Origin: Nereocystis luetkeana
Lineage: Eukaryota > Sar > Phaeophyceae > Laminariales > Laminariaceae
NCBI GenBank assembly: GCA_031213475.1
Contig: JARUPZ010000006.1
Span: forward strand, 2,571,501-2,635,500
Direction of reading: 5' to 3'
DNA: 64,000 nucleotides
In this document: positions 59,716 to 64,000 of the stretch, in pieces
Numbering within the stretch: the stretch's first letter is position 1
Layout of the letters: every line of letters starts with the position of its first letter
Made by a program: the position numbers and the translations under genes
The notes under the pieces: model-generated
What the model saw: the letters and a program-made list of their open reading frames with translations, nothing else
Told to the model about the DNA's origin: nothing
Database searches by the model: none

Positions 59716-60085
59716 GTAGGCCACCTCGCCTGCGGGGGGGGGGGCACGACAGATTGTTTCTCTTAGATTTTGCTTTCATTTTTCTTCTTTTTCTTTTTCG
59801 ACTTGTCTACCTTGTTTTGTTTTCTCTTTGATTGTTTCTTTTCGTTTCACTATTTCATAGATTGCGTATGTCGTGCCTGTCGTATCTAGTATGATGACAT
59901 GGCTTTGCATTGCCCACTGCAGTTCACACTGCACACGTGGCAACGTAGTATCTCTGTGGCGTAGCTTTGTGACCACAGAACTTGTATCTCTTCTAGGATG
60001 GAAGAATCGGCACGGACACTGGTTGTGCTGGATGTCGACGGGTAGAAAGAACGGTTTAATGTGAAGAACACACACACACACACAC
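59716..60085 (+). repeat. 360-bp dispersed family R1, forward copy
   Basis: Partner of 53705-54065 in inverted orientation. It starts in a long G run (59736-59745) and ends with an (AC)n microsatellite (60069-60083). With the reverse copy it brackets the intact LINE. Confidence 0.85.
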
Positions 60086-60149
60086 TGCTGTGGCACGCAG
60101 TACTTACTTTCATTTCAGCATAAAAAAATTAAGTCTTGCCTAGACAGCT

Positions 60150-60290
60150 GCTCATCATCAACGCCAGCACCTTTTGTCTTAAAAAAAGAACTAAATGTGG
60201 TGCAGAGCAATTTCATATTTTCCAAGATTAAAATTATGAAAATACGAAAATACGTCGTCATCAGTCGTGAGCTACCAGGTATGAGTTTGA
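60150..60290 (+). repeat. Dispersed AT-rich repeat, copy 2
   Basis: Shorter partner of 51170-51375 in the same orientation. Confidence 0.7.
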
Positions 60291-61389
60291 CCCGTATTAT
60301 TGTTGATGCGCTCCATTTTGGAAGCTGCCTAATACGCCTCTACACCTATTTACTCTTAATACTACTGCTGTTCTATACGTATTTCGTTTATAGTGGAAGG
60401 GGGTTGTGCATAATAATGATAACAAGTATTAATACTAAGAGTACCTGTTAATTAACTGGTACCAGTATGTAGGAAATTATACCAAACTTTAGGCTGGGTC
60501 TTACACATTTTTTTTGAGTGATTGTATAAGGCAGGAAGTCGGATTTTCCTACGGCAAAAAGCCACACCAGGTCGGTGCGCCGTGTGCCGTCTTATCGTGG
60601 TTTTGGTTTTATTTCATGTGGGAGAACTAAAAAAAAACAGGACACAACCGACACTTTGAACTCCACGTGGACCACGACACGAACGAGAGTCGCTCAGGCT
60701 GGGTTGGGCGAGCAACCTTTACCACCAGCTCCTTGAAGGAAGCAGCGGAGTGTGAAACCCCCTGGGGAGGTGCGTGAAGGGTTTGCTAGTCGCTGGACCA
60801 GCAAGAAGCTCTCGCCTTCGCGGAGCATGAGCTGCTTGCGGCGGTCGTAGTCAGAAAAATACTGTTAGATTGATTTGATACTGCTGCTGTAGTCTCGTCC
60901 TATTCGTTTCCAAAGTTGTTTTGCCTAGAGCAGCTGCAGTTGGGCGGCCGCAAGGGACGCGATGGTGACCAAGGTACTGATGCCCTCCCTCTCCGTGGTG
61001 GGCGATGCACAAGTGTTGGAGCCCAGCTGTGTACAAGCGTAACCAAGCACGTAGCGTCGTGACCCGTCATGAACCCAGTCTATAACCTACACAAAATTGT
61101 ATAATGCCACCGAGGTCTAGTGCAAAGCCACATTTTATCACTTTCAGAGTTGATCAGAAAAGGTTGCCAAAAAAAATCATTTCATGAATTTCAGGAGTGA
61201 TAAAATCTCGGAGGAACATTTTTTCCACCAAACAGGCCACATAAGACGTGATTGTGATAAAATCTGATCAGATATGGGACCAGATACCCCGAAGCCTCCG
61301 TAAACAGTCATATAGTCACCTCAAAATTTTTCGCATAAGATCCGGCCTAAGATCCGGCCTCAGTACAACTCGATTATATCTTGTTGGTT
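60291..61389. other. Spacer, nothing assigned
   Basis: AT-rich at 60300-60560, GC-richer at 60560-60850. No gene or RNA is recognised; it may contain further unrecognised repeat fragments. Confidence 0.4.
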
Positions 61390-61722
61390 TGATGATTCGT
61401 GGTGGGAATGGATGGGAACAGACGACCACGAATGCATATATGTCGCAGGGGAAGAGGTACCTTGTGTCCGCCGAAGGCCATTATTTCGCGGGAGAGACTT
61501 TATCGGTGGGACGGGACGGTAATTGTTCCGTGTCACGGCGGGACGGGACGGCAATTGTTCGGTGTCACGGCGGGGCGGGACGGTAATTGTTCGATGTCAC
61601 GGCGGGACGGGACAGTAATTTTCCACGGGAGAGATTTCATCGGCGGGACGGGACGGGACGTCGGGACGATTTTGACGGTGGTTTTACCGTCCCGTCCCGC
61701 CGAAATACCGTGATAAGCCTTG
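61390..61722 (+). repeat. GGCGGGACGGGACGG element, copy 2
   Basis: Same order of blocks as 52655-53005: left unique part, four to five GGCGGGACGGGACGGTAA units, then CCGTCCCGTCCCGCCGAAAT and the CCGTGATAAGCCTTG end. Confidence 0.85.
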
Positions 61723-61889
61723 GAAAAACTAACAAAGGGAAAATAACTGGCAGGCCTGGGACCACCGGCCAGGAGAAATAAGTCCAACACAAATCCGTCA
61801 TGTGTCGAACTCTCGCCCTATTGAAGGCTGAAATTATCGAAAAGACTAACCCCCCCACACGTTTCTGTTTTCGGTACTGCTGTTGCGAG

Positions 61890-62040
61890 TGGTCCATGCC
61901 GAACCCTAAGCGCGATTCAAATGAAGGCGCGTATCAGGGGGGGAGGGGTACAACATATTTGACCAGGGCTTGTCCACAAAATCGCTGAGGGCAAACATCT
62001 CAAGCAAGTTGATGAGCTAGGAAGTAAAATAGTACACAAT
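61890..62040 (+). mobile_element. SINE fragment related to the copy at 63588-63920
   Basis: Shares GCGCGAT, GAAGGCGCGTATCAGGGGGGG, GGGGTA, CTTGTCCA..., GAGGG(C/T)AAAC and GGAAGT(A/G)A in order with 63770-63900. The tRNA-like head is not seen. Confidence 0.55.
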
Positions 62041-62099
62041 AGTACCAGTAGAACGATGGAATGCCCCGTGATTATACTGGATCTCATTTCCTTGGTTTC

Positions 62100-62400
62100 T
62101 GGTTGTTTCTTCGATCAATCAGCCTTATGTCAGGAGGTGTGTCGCGTGAGTGGAGGACGAGCTTGCTTTGCTGATTTCGTCTCCTCTGACGCCGAGGGGC
62201 GAGCCATAGTTGGCGGACGCAGGACTAAGACGACAGACATAGTAGCGAGGATTCCGGGCCGACCAGTAGGGAGAACATGGATATGCAAATCGTACCACAA
62301 ACTGCTGCGGCTACTTGGGACGGTACAATCGTTGTCCTTCGTTCGCCTGTTATTTTCTTTCGGTTGTTTGTCGTACTCTGTTCAGAAGTAGTGCTTGCAA
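62100..62400 (+). mobile_element. LINE 3'-end remnant
   Basis: Alignable through TCTGACGCCGAGGGG, CATAGTTGGCGGACGCAGG, CAGTAGGGAGAAC and TCGTACCACAAACTGCTG with 59420-59580. It ends where SINE 1 begins. Confidence 0.6.
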
Positions 62401-62425
62401 CGTAGAGGGGGGACCAGAGCCGGTC

Positions 62426-62743
62426 GCCCCGGTGGTTCAAGTGGTTAACCTCGAATTCTACTTGTTTGAGTCCTGGGTTCGAGCCCTAGGAGGGTCGGAC
62501 TTTGACTTTATTTGCAAAAATAAAAAAAGGGATTCAATTGTTGAGAGCGCCTTGCAGCGTGGGTAGGCACAATTCGATGCGAGTCGACGAGGGAAGAAAA
62601 GGCTGAAATCTTCTCGCGATAAAAAATGAAGGCACGTACCGTAGCGGGAAGGGGGGAGAAGAGCCTGCTATGTGACCCCGGATCTGAGTTACGAGTTGGA
62701 AGGAGAGAGAGAAGAAAATGTGCGAAGATAATGAATGGGATGG

Positions 62744-62781
<38 letters not shown>
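62426..62781 (+). mobile_element. tRNA-derived SINE 1
   Basis: The head GCCCCGGTGGTTCAAGTGG... has a box A-like TGGTTCAAGTGG (62433-62444) and a perfect box B-like GGTTCGAGCCC (62476-62486), the internal promoter of RNA polymerase III. A central body (GCGCCTTGCAGCG, TTCGATG, TCGACGAG, TCTCGCGATAAAAAATG) follows, then the tail CCGTAGCGGGAAGGGG... and about 38 A. The tail equals the 3' end of the truncated LINE at 51530-52050, so that LINE family probably mobilised it. Confidence 0.9.
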
Positions 62782-62784
<3 letters not shown>

Positions 62785-62797
62785 TCTCACTAGCGTA

Positions 62798-62912
62798 ACT
62801 TTGTGACCACGTAACTTGGATCTCTGTTCTTGGATTGAACAATCGCCACGGACACTGGTTGTTCTGGATGTCGACAGGTACAAAGAACGGTTTAATGTGA
62901 TGAACACAAACA
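62798..62912 (+). repeat. Partial copy of family R1
   Basis: TTTGTGACCACGTAACTTGGATCTC, GACACTGGTTGTTCTGGATGTC and AAAGAACGGTTTAATGTGA-like blocks match 59960-60065. Confidence 0.85.
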
Positions 62913-63146
62913 CCCAAAGTGGTGTTTTTTGTTCAGCTCGTATCGTTGTTTTCGAGTTTCTGCCAAAATAGTTCCTGCGGTTACGCACGACAGTTTAATC
63001 TTTTATTTACCTCGTTCTCCTCCGACTGGTTTCTTTTTCTTCCTTTGTTTTTGTTTGTCTTTGTTTTCTTTTGTTTTCTTTTCTTCATAAAATGTTTATG
63101 TCGTGCCTGTCATACCCAGTATGTCAACCTATATTAATAGTGCATC

Positions 63147-63491
63147 TTTTTTTCTTCTTCTTTTTTTCTCATCCCATTCATTATCTTCGCACATCTTCTT
63201 CTCTCTCTCTCCTTCCAACTCGTGACTCAGATCCGGGGTCACATAGCAGGCTCTTCTCCCCCCTTCCCGCTACGGTACGTGCCTTCATTCTTATCGCGAG
63301 AACATTTCAGCATTTTCTTCCCTCGTCGACTCAATCGAATTGTGCCTACCCACGCTGCAAGGCGCTCTCAACAATTGTTTTTTTTTTTTTTTTTTTTTTT
63401 TGCAAATAAAGTCAAAGTCCGACCCACCTGGGGCTCGAACCCAGGACTCAAACACGTAGAATTCGAGGTTAACCACTTGAACCACCGGGGC
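63147..63491 (-). mobile_element. tRNA-derived SINE 2, opposite orientation
   Basis: Reverse-strand copy of the 62426-62781 element. The box B complement GGGCTCGAACC is at 63431-63441 and the tail complement ends in T/C-rich sequence at 63147. It has an extra internal A run (T run on the plus strand, 63379-63401) between the tRNA-like head and the body. The two SINEs point at each other with about 360 bp between. Confidence 0.9.
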
Positions 63492-63494
63492 GAT

Positions 63495-63585
63495 CTGTGG
63501 CGTAGTTTTGTGACCGCATAACTTGTATCTCCTCGTTATCAATACTGGAATTAATAATTGTAGAATCGGCACGGGCACTGGCTAC
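63495..63585 (+). repeat. Partial copy of family R1
   Basis: GTGGCGTAGTTTTGTGACC, ATAACTTGTATCTCCTC and AGAATCGGCACGGGCACTGG match 59955-60020, with a small insertion. Confidence 0.8.
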
Positions 63586-63587
63586 CG

Positions 63588-63920
63588 GCGTCCCCGGTGG
63601 CTTGGTAGGTTGTCCGCGTTCGGCGTGCCTGTCAAGATCAATTTTGTGGATTCAAGTCTCACCGAGTGCATGGGTTTTTGCTTGCATTATAAAAAATGAT
63701 TAGAGTGGAAAGCGCGAGAGCGTGAATTAGCTACATTCGATGAAAATCGACGAGCAGTGGGAATGCTGAACCCTATGCGCGATAAAAAAAGGCACGTGCC
63801 GGGGGGGAAGAAGGGTATACACCTGCAACCACGGCTTATCCAGAAGGTCGTCGAGGGTAAACCCTCCTACGAGTTAGGCTGGGAAGTGAGAGCGATGATT
63901 TAAAAAAAAAGAAACGAAAA
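63588..63920 (+). mobile_element. tRNA-derived SINE of a second type
   Basis: The head GTCCCCGGTGGCTTGGTAGG has a box A-like TGGCTTGGTAGG and a box B-like GGATTCAAGTC (near 63649). The body has ATTCGATGAAAATCGACGAG, GCTGAACCCTATGCGCGAT and AAAAAGGCACGTGCCG, the same central blocks as SINE 1. Its tail differs (GGCTTATCCAGAAGGTCGTCGAG-like) and ends in a short A run near 63911. Confidence 0.75.
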
Positions 63921-64000
63921 ATGGTGGATGGCGACGAGTAAAAGTAACGAACAAATGTTAAATGTGAAGAGCACACACACACATACGGCAGGCCCGACAT

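Noticed and set aside
62426-62500. Functional tRNA gene
   Set aside because: Boxes A and B are present, but the cloverleaf is imperfect and the sequence continues into a SINE body with a LINE-type tail.

Overview
The window looks like nuclear DNA of a eukaryote with spliced genes and many retroelements. It holds a LINE of the AP-endonuclease/reverse-transcriptase type, a Ty3/gypsy LTR element, tRNA-derived SINEs, satellites and genes that need intron removal. The gypsy pol has an unusual C-terminal extension that I associate, from memory only, with algal or stramenopile elements. My best guess is therefore a multicellular or unicellular stramenopile such as a brown alga, with low confidence.

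Left part (1-36.7 kb). Two long direct repeats (1-7971 and 28100-36654), very similar by eye, flank about 20 kb of low-copy DNA. Inside lies an inverted pair of spliced paralogous genes of unknown function. Gene A+ (12785-16625, four exons, about 526 aa) and gene A- (22101-27150 on the minus strand, five exons, about 934 aa) share the same start, an N-terminal hydrophobic/arginine-rich block and matching C-terminal exons. A- alone carries eight copies of a 56-residue repeat. Further exon-like blocks on both arms (16902-17578 plus; 21145-17674 minus) face each other around 17.6 kb. The interval thus reads as an old, diverged inverted duplication held between much younger direct repeats.

Middle part (38.4-50.4 kb). 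This is one 12-kb minus-strand Ty3/gypsy element with about 290-bp LTRs. It keeps gag (with a CCHC knuckle), a NADAR-family domain, an aspartic protease, RNase H and the integrase C-terminal region. It has lost the reverse transcriptase and the integrase core, and it carries frameshifts and stops, so it is a decayed non-autonomous copy. Several tandem-repeat arrays sit inside it.

Right part (50.4-64 kb). This is a dense nest of repeats: an intact 1243-residue LINE protein gene (55461-59192), a 5'-truncated relative (51530-52050), SINEs whose 3' end is the same sequence as that LINE tail, GGCGGGACGGGACGG arrays, and a 360-bp family in inverted orientation on either side of the intact LINE. I see no ordinary host gene here that I can support.
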